Shown here piece after piece: positions 15,642 to 23,536 of a stretch of 54,788 nt of DNA. Source of the DNA: an uncultured Bacteroidales bacterium (lineage in GTDB: Bacteria > Bacteroidota > Bacteroidia > Bacteroidales > UBA932); the NCBI GenBank assembly GCA_905233345.1, contig CAJODQ010000029.1:1-54788 (forward strand), in the 5' to 3' direction. The translations under genes were made by a program, and so were the position numbers. The stretch's first letter is position 1. Every line of letters starts with the position of its first letter. Under the pieces are notes generated by a model. It had not been told where the DNA came from, searched no databases, and saw only the letters and a program-made list of their open reading frames with translations.

Positions 15642-17189
15642 ATGAAAAAACTGTTTGTCATCGTATCGTTGCTCGCGCTGTGTCTGTGCGGCAACAACGC
15701 CCAGGCGCAGGTAGCGGAGTCTGCCGACTGGGCCATGAAGATCAAGGCCGAAGGCCTGAACAACTCCAAGATCGAGGAACTCTCCCAGTTCATGACCGAC
15801 TACCTCGGTTCGCGCCTGACCGCTTCCCAGCAGAAACGCCGTGCCGACAAGCTGGTTGTCGAGAAACTCACGGAGATGGGCCTCTCGAACCCCCGTTCGG
15901 CTTTCGCCATGACCTTCGAGCGTGGCGGCTGGGACGTGGTCAAGACCTATGCGGCCATGACGACGCCGTACTATTGCGCGTTTTCGGTCAACCCGCGGGC
16001 TTGGTCGGGCAGCACTGACGGCCTGGTCAAGGGCGAATGCATGCTCTTCAACGCCCAGACCAAGGAAGACCTGGAGAAGTACCGCGGCAAGGTGGCCGGA
16101 AAGATTCTGCTGCTGCCCTCCAATCAGAACTATGACATCAAGTTCGAGCCCCTGGCTTCGCGTTTCACCGAAGAAGAACTCGAAGAACTGACGAAGGACA
16201 ACCGTGGCACTGCCCGCATGCGCTTCCTGGGTGGACGTCCGAATTTCGACTTTCGCGCCATGATGGAGTTCCGCCAGCAGTTGGCCCAGTTCTATGCCAC
16301 GGAGAAACCGCTCTGCGTCGTCAATGGCAGCGGTTCCTTCAACGTGCCGTCCGGCTCGGGTGTCAACTACAAGGTGGGTGATCCGCAGCCCGTTCCCGAG
16401 ATCAACATGCCGCTTGAAGACCACGGCCGCATGGTCCGTCTGCTCCAGAAAGGCCACAAGGTCGAGATGGAGCTCGAGCTCATCAACGAATTTACGAACG
16501 ACTGCGAGGTCCGCAACATCTATGCGGAGATTCCCGGCACCGATCCGAAACTCAAGGACGAAATCGTCCTGCTGGGCGGTCACTTCGACTCCTGGCACGG
16601 CGGCTCGGGCGCAGCGGACAACGCTTCCGGCTGTATCGTGATGATGGAGGCCATGCGCATTCTCAGAGACCTGGGCTTCAAGCCCCGGCGCACCATCCGC
16701 CTGGCCCTCTGGGGTGGCGAGGAGCAAGGCCTCTACGGCTCGCGCGGCTACCTTGAGCAGTATCTCTACAAGGACGAAAAGAAGCTGCCCGGCTTCGACA
16801 AGTTCGCCCTCTACCTGAACATGGACAACGGCTCCGGCCGTTTCCGCGGCATCTACCTGGAACGAAACGACGCTGCCGTTCCTTTCTTCGAGGCCTGGAT
16901 GAAGGCCGTCGAGCCGCTGGGCTTCAACTACCTGTCGCCCCGCAACACCGGCGGTACGGACCACCAGTCCTTCACCCGTTACGGTCTGCCTGCTTATCAG
17001 TTCATCCAGGACGAGCTGGAGTATGGCCGTACCTACCACACCATCATGGACACCTACGAGCGCCTGTCGCTCAGCGATCTGCGGATCGACGCCACCATCG
17101 TGGCCTGGCTGGCTGCCTGCGCAGCGAACGATCCGGGCCGCATTCCGGTCTATCCGGTGGTCAACACGCGGCCGCGCATGCCTTTCTAG
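15642..17189 (+). CDS. Secreted M28-family zinc aminopeptidase with PA-type insert
   Basis: 515 residues from the ATG at 15642, chosen for its signal peptide (MKKLFVIVSLLALCLC..AQA, cut near residue 22). An in-frame ATG at 15633 would add three residues. Metal-site motifs: GGHFDSWHGGSGAADNASG (His and bridging Asp), WGGEEQGLYGSRGY (catalytic Glu pair), a later Asp in LNMDNGSG, and the final His in GGTDHQSF. The central part before the catalytic core resembles a PA insert. It probably trims peptides in the periplasm. It follows cobT by 15 nt but is unlikely to be part of B12 synthesis. Confidence 0.88.
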   Translation: MKKLFVIVSLLALCLCGNNAQAQVAESADWAMKIKAEGLNNSKIEELSQFMTDYLGSRLTASQQKRRADKLVVEKLTEMGLSNPRSAFAMTFERGGWDVVKTYAAMTTPYYCAFSVNPRAWSGSTDGLVKGECMLFNAQTKEDLEKYRGKVAGKILLLPSNQNYDIKFEPLASRFTEEELEELTKDNRGTARMRFLGGRPNFDFRAMMEFRQQLAQFYATEKPLCVVNGSGSFNVPSGSGVNYKVGDPQPVPEINMPLEDHGRMVRLLQKGHKVEMELELINEFTNDCEVRNIYAEIPGTDPKLKDEIVLLGGHFDSWHGGSGAADNASGCIVMMEAMRILRDLGFKPRRTIRLALWGGEEQGLYGSRGYLEQYLYKDEKKLPGFDKFALYLNMDNGSGRFRGIYLERNDAAVPFFEAWMKAVEPLGFNYLSPRNTGGTDHQSFTRYGLPAYQFIQDELEYGRTYHTIMDTYERLSLSDLRIDATIVAWLAACAANDPGRIPVYPVVNTRPRMPF

Positions 17190-17203
17190 CCTTTCCTGAA
17201 ACC

Positions 17204-18049
17204 ATGAAGACAATCGATGAAAAACCCGTCCAGATTTCGATGGACGATTATGTACTCACCGGCGGCGGTGCCAACGGGGAGAGCTATGATCACAAAACCG
17301 ATCCGAACCTGATGCTCAAACTCTACCTGCCGGGCAAGATCGAGCAGCCGCTCTATGAACTGCTGATGGCCCGCAAGGTCTATGAGATGGGGATTCCGAC
17401 CCCGAAGCCGGGCGACTATGTGGTGACGGATGACGGTCGTTACGGCATCCTTTTTCACCGTGTCGTGGGCAAAAAATCCTATTCCCGCGCCACGAGCGAT
17501 CACCCAGAACGGGTACAGGAGTATGCAGAAGAATTTGCCCGGATGTGTCTGGACCTGCATAAGGTTTACGTGGATACGACCCAGTTCGAGAGCGTCAAGG
17601 AAAGGAATTTCAAATATCTGGAACGCAATCCCTTCTTCACGAAAACCGAGAAAGACAAGATCGCGCGCTTCATTGATGATGCACCCGATACGGACACGGC
17701 CTACCACGGCGACCTGCAGTACAGCAATGCCATTTTCGTGGGTGACCAGCGCTATTTTATCGATCTGGGCGATTTCGGCTACGGTTACAACCTGTTCGAC
17801 GTGGGGATGGTCTATCTCTGCTGTTATCTCAGTAAAGATGAGTTCGTGAAGGAAACATTCCATTTGGACAAGCCCGTTGCGATGCGCTTCTGGGACTGCT
17901 TTGCGCCGGCATATTTCGGGGCCGACCGTTCCCTGAAATCCATCGAAGAAGAAATCCTTCCGTACGCGGGCTTGAAAACGCTGTTGGTCGAGGCCAACAC
18001 GAACTGCCCGATGCCGGAATTCCGCGCCGCGATGACGTTCCTTAAATAA
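17204..18049 (+). CDS. APH/choline-kinase-like phosphotransferase
   Basis: 281 residues. The kinase-like pieces are an N-terminal strand region with MLKLY (candidate ATP lysine), the catalytic loop YHGDLQYSNAIF near residues 167-178, and FIDLGDFGYG carrying the metal-binding Asp near 186-195. The arrangement is that of small phosphotransferases such as aminoglycoside, choline or thiamine kinases; the substrate is unknown. It starts 14 nt after the M28 stop and ends 3 nt before the convergent symporter stop. Confidence 0.75.
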   Translation: MKTIDEKPVQISMDDYVLTGGGANGESYDHKTDPNLMLKLYLPGKIEQPLYELLMARKVYEMGIPTPKPGDYVVTDDGRYGILFHRVVGKKSYSRATSDHPERVQEYAEEFARMCLDLHKVYVDTTQFESVKERNFKYLERNPFFTKTEKDKIARFIDDAPDTDTAYHGDLQYSNAIFVGDQRYFIDLGDFGYGYNLFDVGMVYLCCYLSKDEFVKETFHLDKPVAMRFWDCFAPAYFGADRSLKSIEEEILPYAGLKTLLVEANTNCPMPEFRAAMTFLK

Positions 18050-18050
18050 T

Positions 18051-18079
18051 CGTCATTCCCGGCTTGCCCCGGCATCTCT
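18051..18079. repeat. REP-like element (half copy) forming the end of the symporter gene
   Basis: CGTCATTCCCGGCTTGCCCCGGCATCTC-type sequence, related to the palindromes at 20691, 31495, 43734 and 48036. The minus-strand stop codon at 18053-18055 and the preceding codons of the symporter gene lie inside it. Confidence 0.7.
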
Positions 18080-18961
18080 CTCTTTTCGCCACATCTGCCA
18101 GCTGTTGAACAGGTTCTGCCAGATGGAGTAGAGGGCGGGGAAGACCGAGGCCAGTGGCAGCAGGTAGGTGTTTGCCAGCCAGATGCCCATGGCGCTGTTT
18201 TTCTGGCCGAGGATCTGGCCGCCGGCGATGCGGTCGCCGTATTTTCCGCCGATCCATTTGCCGAAGGCAAACTGCACGATACAGAAAAAGATGGAGGCAG
18301 CACCCATGATCAGGATGCTGCCTTTTTCTTCCGCGCCGTTGAGGAACATGAAGTCGATGGTCTGACCGAGGGTGATGGTCAGCGCCGCAGCCCAGAGGTA
18401 GAAAGAGAGTCCCTTGTAGCGGCAGAGAAAGTCGTTGACTTTCGGCGCGCAGCGCTGCAGGAAAAGAGCCACGAAGAAAGGCAGGGCGATGGTCGGGGCG
18501 ATGCGCCGGAAGATCAGCCACATCGACTGGAGCACGGGCAGATCCTGCATTGTTCCGATGAAGGAGAAGTAGATGGGTGCCACGATGGCCACCATGAGGT
18601 TGCCCACGATGGTGTAGGTGGTCACGGTCTCGCGGTTTGCGCCGAGAATGGTGGCGATGACCACCGACGAGGCTGCCACCGGGCAGAGCACGCCGCCCAG
18701 GATGCCTTGTGCCACTAGCTCACTGGCGCCTAGCGCCTTGGCCAGGTAGTAGCTGCCCAGCGAGACCACGATCTGGAAGAGCATGACCCACAGGTCGAGT
18801 CCCGTGACCTTCAGTTTCTTCATGTCGACCGCCACGTTGTTGAGCAGCAGGATGGTGAAGATCAGATACGGGGTCACGCCACGCAGAAAGACCAGCTGGT
18901 GGTGGAACAGGAGTCCCATCACGATGGCAAAAGGCAGGACGTACGCGCGCAGTTTGTGCAT
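18053..18961 (-). CDS. BASS-family (bile acid:sodium symporter-like) transporter
   Basis: 302 residues with about nine or ten hydrophobic helices. The segments ILGGVLCPVAASSVVIATILGA and GGQILGQKNSAMGIW resemble the two crossover-helix regions of BASS/SBF transporters. Bacterial members move pantoate, pyruvate or other organic anions as well as bile acids; the substrate here is open. It is last in the minus operon running from the HD gene, 1 nt after the nitroreductase stop. Its final residues (DAGASRE) and stop come from a REP-like palindrome, so the native C-terminus may differ. Confidence 0.8.
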   Translation of the reverse strand: MHKLRAYVLPFAIVMGLLFHHQLVFLRGVTPYLIFTILLLNNVAVDMKKLKVTGLDLWVMLFQIVVSLGSYYLAKALGASELVAQGILGGVLCPVAASSVVIATILGANRETVTTYTIVGNLMVAIVAPIYFSFIGTMQDLPVLQSMWLIFRRIAPTIALPFFVALFLQRCAPKVNDFLCRYKGLSFYLWAAALTITLGQTIDFMFLNGAEEKGSILIMGAASIFFCIVQFAFGKWIGGKYGDRIAGGQILGQKNSAMGIWLANTYLLPLASVFPALYSIWQNLFNSWQMWRKERDAGASRE

Positions 18962-18962
18962 C

Positions 18963-19592
18963 TTACAGGATCAGGTCGTGCACCACGATCTTGGGCACGT
19001 AGTGGATGCCGTCTTTGCGGTAGTATTTCAGGGGATCGCCGGCCTGGACGGGCACGAGTTCGATCTTTTCAGCAGGTTTGCCGATGGCCAGCAGAAGCAC
19101 GGGCTCGCAGGGGAGGCGGAAGGTTTCGATCAGGGCCTCGCGGTTGAAGGCGCCGATACAGATGCCGCCCAGGCCCATTTCGGTGGCTTTGAGCAGCATG
19201 CTCTGCGCGGCGATACCCACGTCCATGTGGACCCATTTGTCGGGCGTCACGTTGCTGCAGATGATGATGAAGGCTTCGGGCTCGGTGCCGGGGAAGGGCA
19301 GGTGGAGTTCGGGCAGGGCGCCGCCGAGTTTATAGAGGCCCTGCATCTTGTCGGATCCCGTGGCTTTCGTCAGGAGTTTGAAGCGGAGCACCTGCTGGTT
19401 GCGGCCCGAGGGAATGCGGGTGCAGACTTCCACGATCCGGCGCAGCTGCGCTTCGCTCACGACGCTCTGCTGGTCGTATCCCCGGTAGCTGCGGTTCTTC
19501 CGCAAAAGCGTACTCAGCGATGCCGTCGGCTTCTTCGCCGTCTTTTTGTTTCGAAGTTCTTCGAACTTATTTTCTAGATAGTTATCAGCCAT
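18963..19592 (-). CDS. Nitroreductase-family flavoprotein
   Basis: 209 residues from the ATG at 19592. FMN-binding features of the family: RKNRSYRGY near residues 30-40, RIPSGRNQQ, and DVGIAAQSMLLKATEMGLGGICIGAFN near 125-150, with an LLLAIGKP strand. Members reduce nitro compounds, quinones or flavins with NAD(P)H. The 20-residue charged N-terminal extension is unusual. It is co-transcribed between the chromate-transporter halves and the BASS gene. Confidence 0.85.
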   Translation of the reverse strand: MADNYLENKFEELRNKKTAKKPTASLSTLLRKNRSYRGYDQQSVVSEAQLRRIVEVCTRIPSGRNQQVLRFKLLTKATGSDKMQGLYKLGGALPELHLPFPGTEPEAFIIICSNVTPDKWVHMDVGIAAQSMLLKATEMGLGGICIGAFNREALIETFRLPCEPVLLLAIGKPAEKIELVPVQAGDPLKYYRKDGIHYVPKIVVHDLIL

Positions 19593-19608
19593 AATATAAA
19601 GTATCAAT

Positions 19609-20133
19609 TTAGATATAGAGCAGGATGCCGGCGACGGCCGACAGGCAGATCATCAGGATGGAATCGACCTTGAACCAGGTGGCTACGAAGCATACGAGGA
19701 AGATCACGTAGCTCTTCCAGTCGATGAAGGTCGAGCCGTTGACGAAGAGCAGCGCGGCGGCGCCGATCATGCCGCAGATCATGGGTTTCATCCACTTCAT
19801 GGCACCCTGCATGAAGCGGTTGTTCTTAAGCTTGGTGTAGAAGACCGTGATGAGCACCATCAGGGTCAGGGGCGGCAGGCAGACGGCTAGGGTGGTGAGC
19901 ATTGAACCCCAGACGTTGCCGGTCACGGTATAGCCCACATAGGTGGCGCAGTTGATGGCGATCGGACCGGGCGTCATCTGCGACACGGCCACGATGTCGG
20001 CCAGTTCCGTGGCGGTCATCCAGCCGTGGCGCGTTACCATCTCGTTCTGGATGAGCGACAGCATCGCGTAGCCGCCGCCAAAGCCGAAGAATCCGATCTT
20101 CAGGTAGGAAAGGAAGAGCTGCAGGTAGATCAT
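19609..20133 (-). CDS. Chromate-transporter (CHR) family half protein, second subunit
   Basis: 174 residues. FGFGGGYAMLSLIQNEMV at the start and VSQMTPGPIAINCATYVGY near residues 48-67 are the CHR-domain motifs, followed by hydrophobic helices. Short CHR proteins work as pairs in place of one two-domain ChrA; the partner directly upstream overlaps by 4 nt. Chromate export is the known role of some members, but many gut forms have no proven substrate. Confidence 0.87.
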   Translation of the reverse strand: MIYLQLFLSYLKIGFFGFGGGYAMLSLIQNEMVTRHGWMTATELADIVAVSQMTPGPIAINCATYVGYTVTGNVWGSMLTTLAVCLPPLTLMVLITVFYTKLKNNRFMQGAMKWMKPMICGMIGAAALLFVNGSTFIDWKSYVIFLVCFVATWFKVDSILMICLSAVAGILLYI

Positions 20134-20681
20134 CGGGCACCTCCTTCTTTCGGTTTTTCATACCAGGTCAGCACCACGCCAATCACGACGCCCGCCAAGA
20201 TGAACCAGATGGGGGAGACGCCGAGGTAGCAGATGACCGCCGCCACGGCGCAGCCCAGGAGCATGAAGTACCAGGGCAGGCGCTTGAGCATGTTGATGAA
20301 GGGCACGGCGATGAGGGCGATGACAGCGGGGCGTATGCCCTTGAACGCGGCCACGACGTAGCGGTTTTCGCTGAATTCGGTCAGGTAGATGGCGATGATC
20401 AGGATGATGACGAACGAGGGGATCACGGCGCCCAGCACGGCGAAGAACGAGCCCCACCAGCCGGCCATCTTATAGCCCACGAATACGGCGGTGTTGAGGG
20501 CGAAGGGGCCCGGGGCGGAGGATGCGAGGGCAAACTGGTCGTAGAACTCGTCTTTTTCGAACCATTTGCGCTTGTCCACGACTTCCTTCTCGATCATCGG
20601 GATCATGGCATAGCCGCTCCCGAAGGTAAACGCTCCGATCTTGAAGAACGCCCAGAACAATTGTAGGAGAATGGTCATCAT
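20130..20681 (-). CDS. Chromate-transporter (CHR) family half protein, first subunit
   Basis: 183 residues. FTFGSGYAMIPMIEKEVV and LASSAPGPFALNTAVFVGYK are the CHR motifs, with the same layout as the partner downstream but clearly different sequence, as expected for a heteromeric pair. The start (two successive ATG codons at 20676-20681) lies 1 nt after the HD-gene stop. Translational coupling to the partner through the ATGA overlap is likely. Confidence 0.87.
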   Translation of the reverse strand: MMTILLQLFWAFFKIGAFTFGSGYAMIPMIEKEVVDKRKWFEKDEFYDQFALASSAPGPFALNTAVFVGYKMAGWWGSFFAVLGAVIPSFVIILIIAIYLTEFSENRYVVAAFKGIRPAVIALIAVPFINMLKRLPWYFMLLGCAVAAVICYLGVSPIWFILAGVVIGVVLTWYEKPKEGGAR

Positions 20682-20682
20682 T

Positions 20683-21372
20683 TCATCTTTCTGTCATCCC
20701 GAGCGTAGTCGAGGGATCTTCCTCATGCCGGACTTGATCCGGCATTTCATGTACCCAAATATCTTCCAGCAACGCATCCATCGCCTCCTCGTCCTTCATC
20801 ATCGTGCGGAGTTCCGCCAGTCTGCGCGAATTCTCCGATCCGGGGAACCAGAGTTTCAGGTAGCCGCCTTCGCCGTATTTCTCGGCCAAGTGGGCCTTGG
20901 CGCGGGCCAGGTGTCCTTCTTTGTCGAGTTCCGGGTAGTGCTCCAGCCCGTACTGGACGGTGCGCACAACGATGGTGCGCGGGTCGATCTGGCGGTCGGC
21001 TTCGGCTACGATGCGGCCATAGATCGACCGCGGGGCGGTCTTGGCCGAAGCGCGGTGGTCTTCCACCGCCTCTTTCATCGTAACTCGCTGTTCTTCGGTA
21101 AAATAGTGCGGCAGCACCGGGTCGGCCATCAGGATCTTGCCCGAATCCGTATGGTGGTTCTCCCGCCCGTTTACGATGCCTAGGTCGTGGTAGGCTGCAA
21201 TCACGTAGACCATGTCGCGGTCCACGTTCACGCCCTGCTTTTCCAGCATGTCGGCCAGTTCGGCGCTCTGCCGGATCACGGTCGTGATATGGTCGAGCTG
21301 GTGCGCCTTGTCGAAATGGGTGTATCGCGGCAGGATTTCAGTTTCTATATACTGTTTCAGCTTGGTATCCAT
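20683..21372 (-). CDS. HD-domain metal-dependent phosphohydrolase
   Basis: 229 residues. HD-domain residues: KAHQLDHI near 23-30, AAYHDLGIVNGRENHH near 59-75 with the metal-binding His-Asp pair, and VEDHRAS near 105. The substrate is unknown (nucleotide or nucleotide-like). The last 20 residues (from MPDQVRH onward) and the stop are encoded by a REP-like element at 20691-20745, so the original C-terminus probably ended near residue 208. It heads the minus operon and has a leaderless-type promoter. Confidence 0.82.
   Translation of the reverse strand: MDTKLKQYIETEILPRYTHFDKAHQLDHITTVIRQSAELADMLEKQGVNVDRDMVYVIAAYHDLGIVNGRENHHTDSGKILMADPVLPHYFTEEQRVTMKEAVEDHRASAKTAPRSIYGRIVAEADRQIDPRTIVVRTVQYGLEHYPELDKEGHLARAKAHLAEKYGEGGYLKLWFPGSENSRRLAELRTMMKDEEAMDALLEDIWVHEMPDQVRHEEDPSTTLGMTER
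20691..20745. repeat. Compound REP-like element inside the 3' end of the HD gene
   Basis: Two palindromic units: TGTCATCCCGAGCG..GTCGAGGGATCT, and ATGCCGG (20725-20731) with CCGGCAT (20739-20745). Translated on the minus strand they give the terminal residues of the HD protein. Confidence 0.8.
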
Positions 21373-21380
21373 AGCAGATG

Positions 21381-21388
21381 CAAAGATA
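21381..21388 (-). promoter_or_regulatory. -7 element TATCTTTG for the HD-chromate-nitroreductase-BASS operon
   Basis: The minus strand reads TATCTTTG followed by C, 8 nt before the ATG at 21372. Probably a leaderless message. Confidence 0.75.
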
Positions 21389-21415
21389 CGATTTTTTTAA
21401 TCGCGTAAAGCTGCG

Positions 21416-21423
21416 TATCTTTG
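21416..21423 (+). promoter_or_regulatory. -7 element TATCTTTG for the TerB-DnaJ gene
   Basis: TATCTTTG lies 20 nt before the ATG at 21444. Confidence 0.72.
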
Positions 21424-21443
21424 AAGCCTGAAAGACTTGGAAG

Positions 21444-22229
21444 ATGGGAAAAATCAAATGGATTGCCGGTTTTCTGGGATGGGTCACCTGGGGACCCATC
21501 GGGGCGCTGCTCGGTTTTCTGGCCGGGACGTTTCTGGATGTCCAACTCGATGCTTCGCGTCGTCTGCTGGAGTCAGATGACGCTACGGGCCAGCGCCAGG
21601 CGACTGGGTCGCAGCGACAGACCGGAAATCGCAGCTATACGGCGGATGAACAGCGCAACAGCTTTATCGTCAGCCTGCTCGTGCTTTCTTCTGCGGTCAT
21701 CAAGGCCGACGGACAGGTCCGGCAGGCGGAGCTCGATCATGTGCGGTCGTTCATCCTCCGGAATTTCGGGTCCGATGTCGTCGACGAGGCTATGCGCATG
21801 CTGGACGGTTTGAATCGCCAGACGGTGAACATCTACGAAGTAGGTGGCCAGATTGCCGACCACATGAATTATTCGCAGCGCCTGCAGTTGTTCCACTATC
21901 TGACTGGAATAGCGACGGCGGACGGAGATTTCAGCGCATCGGAAAAGAGTGTGCTCGAGGCCATTGCCGGGGCCATCCGGCTCTCCAAATCCGATACTGT
22001 GTCGGTCATCGCGATGTTCTACAAGGACAAGGAGTCGGCCTATGCCGTTCTGGAAATTTCGGCTTCCGCCACGGACGAGGAGGTGAAGGCCGCCTATCGG
22101 CGAATGGCGATGAAGCATCATCCCGACAAAGTGGCAACGTTGGGGCAGGATGTCCAGAAGGCGGCGGAGGAGAAATTCCGCAAAATCCAGGAGGCGTATG
22201 AGACCATCAAGAAGGAGCGCGGGTTGTAG
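21444..22229 (+). CDS. TerB-DnaJ membrane-anchored co-chaperone-like protein (DjlA type)
   Basis: 261 residues. One hydrophobic N-terminal segment (about 6-32, glycine-rich as in DjlA) is followed by a polar linker, a TerB-like helical domain (about 68-185) with acidic metal-site patterns VIKADGQVRQAELD and IATADGDFSASE, and a C-terminal J domain (about 195-261) with HHPDK near 230, the HPD motif that stimulates DnaK. The domain order matches DjlA. Alone between two promoters. Confidence 0.88.
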   Translation: MGKIKWIAGFLGWVTWGPIGALLGFLAGTFLDVQLDASRRLLESDDATGQRQATGSQRQTGNRSYTADEQRNSFIVSLLVLSSAVIKADGQVRQAELDHVRSFILRNFGSDVVDEAMRMLDGLNRQTVNIYEVGGQIADHMNYSQRLQLFHYLTGIATADGDFSASEKSVLEAIAGAIRLSKSDTVSVIAMFYKDKESAYAVLEISASATDEEVKAAYRRMAMKHHPDKVATLGQDVQKAAEEKFRKIQEAYETIKKERGL

Positions 22230-22258
22230 AAATATTTGGTAATTACGAAGATGCGTAC

Positions 22259-22266
22259 TAACTTTG
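22259..22266 (+). promoter_or_regulatory. -7 element TAACTTTG for the transposase-derived gene
   Basis: TAACTTTG lies 4 nt before the ATG at 22271, giving a leaderless message if used. An intact promoter argues against simple decay. Confidence 0.65.
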
Positions 22267-22270
22267 GAAT

Positions 22271-23254
22271 ATGTTCGTACGCAGGCAGCACAACAAATCG
22301 GGATCGTTCAGCATTTATGTCGTGGACAAGAGCCGCGGCCGCTATGATATTGTCAAATCTTTCGGCTCGGCCCGGACGAAGGCCGAGGCCGACCTGCTCG
22401 AAAACAAGGCGCGCGAATGGGTGCGCGAGCAGGAAGGCGATCCCGAGACGCTCTTCGACCAGATGGACGAGGCGCAACTGCGGGAATACGCCGCCACGAT
22501 GGATGAAGGCCGCCTGGAACTGGCCGGCCCGGAGCTTTACTACGGCGAAGTCTTTGACCTGCTGGGGCTGGGGAAGGGGATGGACCCGCTGTTCCGACAT
22601 CTCGTTCTCTGCAGATTATACGCGCCGGGTAGCGCCTGGAAAGTTTGCGACTATCTGCGCCGCTATCTGGGGACCTGTCCGGAACGACCAGACGTTTATC
22701 GGGCCATCGATGGCTTCAATCTGTCGTCATGTGTTGCTGCTGCGGGCGTTCCGGCTATATGCTACGTGCTTTCAACGGCCATTCCCAAGTTGCCGTTCTG
22801 TCTGCTGTTGTCCGCCGACGGCACGCCGCTGGCCGGCCGCTTGATTGAACGAAAAGACGCACTGGCCAAGCACAACCAGGCTATCCAGCGTTTCTCCCGG
22901 AAGCATGGTGCGACAGAGCCGGTGGTCATTGTCCGGCGGGGTGTCGATGCCAGGGCGCTGGCTGCCTTCTTCAAGCAGGGAAAGAAAGATTTGAGCTTCA
23001 AGCCGCAGTTGCGTCGCCCGAAGGGCCGTGTCGAGGGGCTGCTGTGCGTCTCGTTGGCGGCGTATGCCGTGCAGTTCGCACTCGACCGTTTGCTTCGTTC
23101 ATCGGGTGCTTCCATCACGCTTCCTCAGATCCGCGAAGCGGCCCGCACCCTCTTCCGGCTCAACTACATCTCGCCCTACACCCGCCGCCCCAAATCGGTC
23201 CTCATCCAGATGACCCCCCTCCAGAAGCAGCTCTTCGATCTGCTGCATTCATAG
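22271..23254 (+). CDS. IS1634/IS4-like transposase derivative without a recognisable DDE core
   Basis: 327 residues, well short of the roughly 500-600 usual for IS1634-type transposases. The N-terminus (MFVRRQHNKSGSFSIYVVDK, GRYDIVKSFGSA) and the C-terminus (KGRVEGLLCVSLAAYAVQFALDRLL, then a DNA-handling tail) match that group. The middle keeps only LLLSADGTPLAGRLIERK; the segments expected to hold the three catalytic acidic residues are missing or replaced (VIVRRGVD where an Asp motif is expected). The frame is intact with its own promoter. Either an internal-deletion remnant or a retained DNA-binding protein. No clear terminal repeats flank it. Confidence 0.7.
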   Translation: MFVRRQHNKSGSFSIYVVDKSRGRYDIVKSFGSARTKAEADLLENKAREWVREQEGDPETLFDQMDEAQLREYAATMDEGRLELAGPELYYGEVFDLLGLGKGMDPLFRHLVLCRLYAPGSAWKVCDYLRRYLGTCPERPDVYRAIDGFNLSSCVAAAGVPAICYVLSTAIPKLPFCLLLSADGTPLAGRLIERKDALAKHNQAIQRFSRKHGATEPVVIVRRGVDARALAAFFKQGKKDLSFKPQLRRPKGRVEGLLCVSLAAYAVQFALDRLLRSSGASITLPQIREAARTLFRLNYISPYTRRPKSVLIQMTPLQKQLFDLLHS

Positions 23255-23277
23255 GCTTATTGCCTCCAGTGCGCGGT

Positions 23278-23365
23278 TATATGTCTTTCAGACCGTCGCG
23301 CCAAGGCGCGACCCCCCCCCCCTCCCTCTAATAGCCGAGGGTGGCTAAGGTCTTCAAGACATATA
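23278..23365. repeat. Structured palindromic element with three nested stems and a C11 tract
   Basis: An outer stem TATATGTCTT (23278-23287) pairs with AAGACATATA (23356-23365), and GACC (23291-23294) with GGTC (23349-23352). Inside are two hairpins: GTCGCGCC/GGCGCGAC (23295-23312) and CCCTC/GAGGG (23324-23341), separated by eleven C. The whole can fold as a three-way junction. No open frame covers it. Function unknown. Confidence 0.75.
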
Positions 23366-23445
23366 CCCTCGCTCTTACGGCAAATAGCGACATTATTGTC
23401 TCGTTCTAAGCATAGACACAGAATGCCTATCCGGGTTGCCAGAAT

Positions 23446-23497
23446 CATTTTGTGGCCAGAAAATAGCTGTTTTCGACAGAATTACGGCCACAAAATG
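23446..23497. repeat. 12-bp perfect inverted repeat in the gap between transposase remnant and hydrolase
   Basis: CATTTTGTGGCC (23446-23457) and GGCCACAAAATG (23486-23497) face each other across 28 nt; a partial third copy (TATGGCCAG) lies near 23522. The rest of the 23255-23536 gap holds the structured element above and no gene that I can see. It could be a small mobile-element end or a bidirectional terminator; there is no T tract, which speaks against the latter. Confidence 0.65.
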
Positions 23498-23536
23498 AGC
23501 CGTAGTTGCTAAATCCTCATTCTATGGCCAGGCTAT

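Noticed and set aside
14574-17213. An 879-codon minus-strand frame opposite cobT and the M28 peptidase
   Set aside because: Both plus-strand genes are certain from motifs. The antisense frame is low-complexity for real protein (rich in H, R, V, G) and is an effect of high GC at third positions.
19609-20681. Calling the CHR pair a proven chromate-resistance system
   Set aside because: The family match is good, but there is no chrB-like regulator and many CHR proteins of gut bacteria have no shown chromate role.
23312-23322. C11 tract as a phase-variation switch
   Set aside because: No open frame crosses it and no promoter element is spaced around it, so length change would have no visible effect. 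Kept only as part of the structured element.
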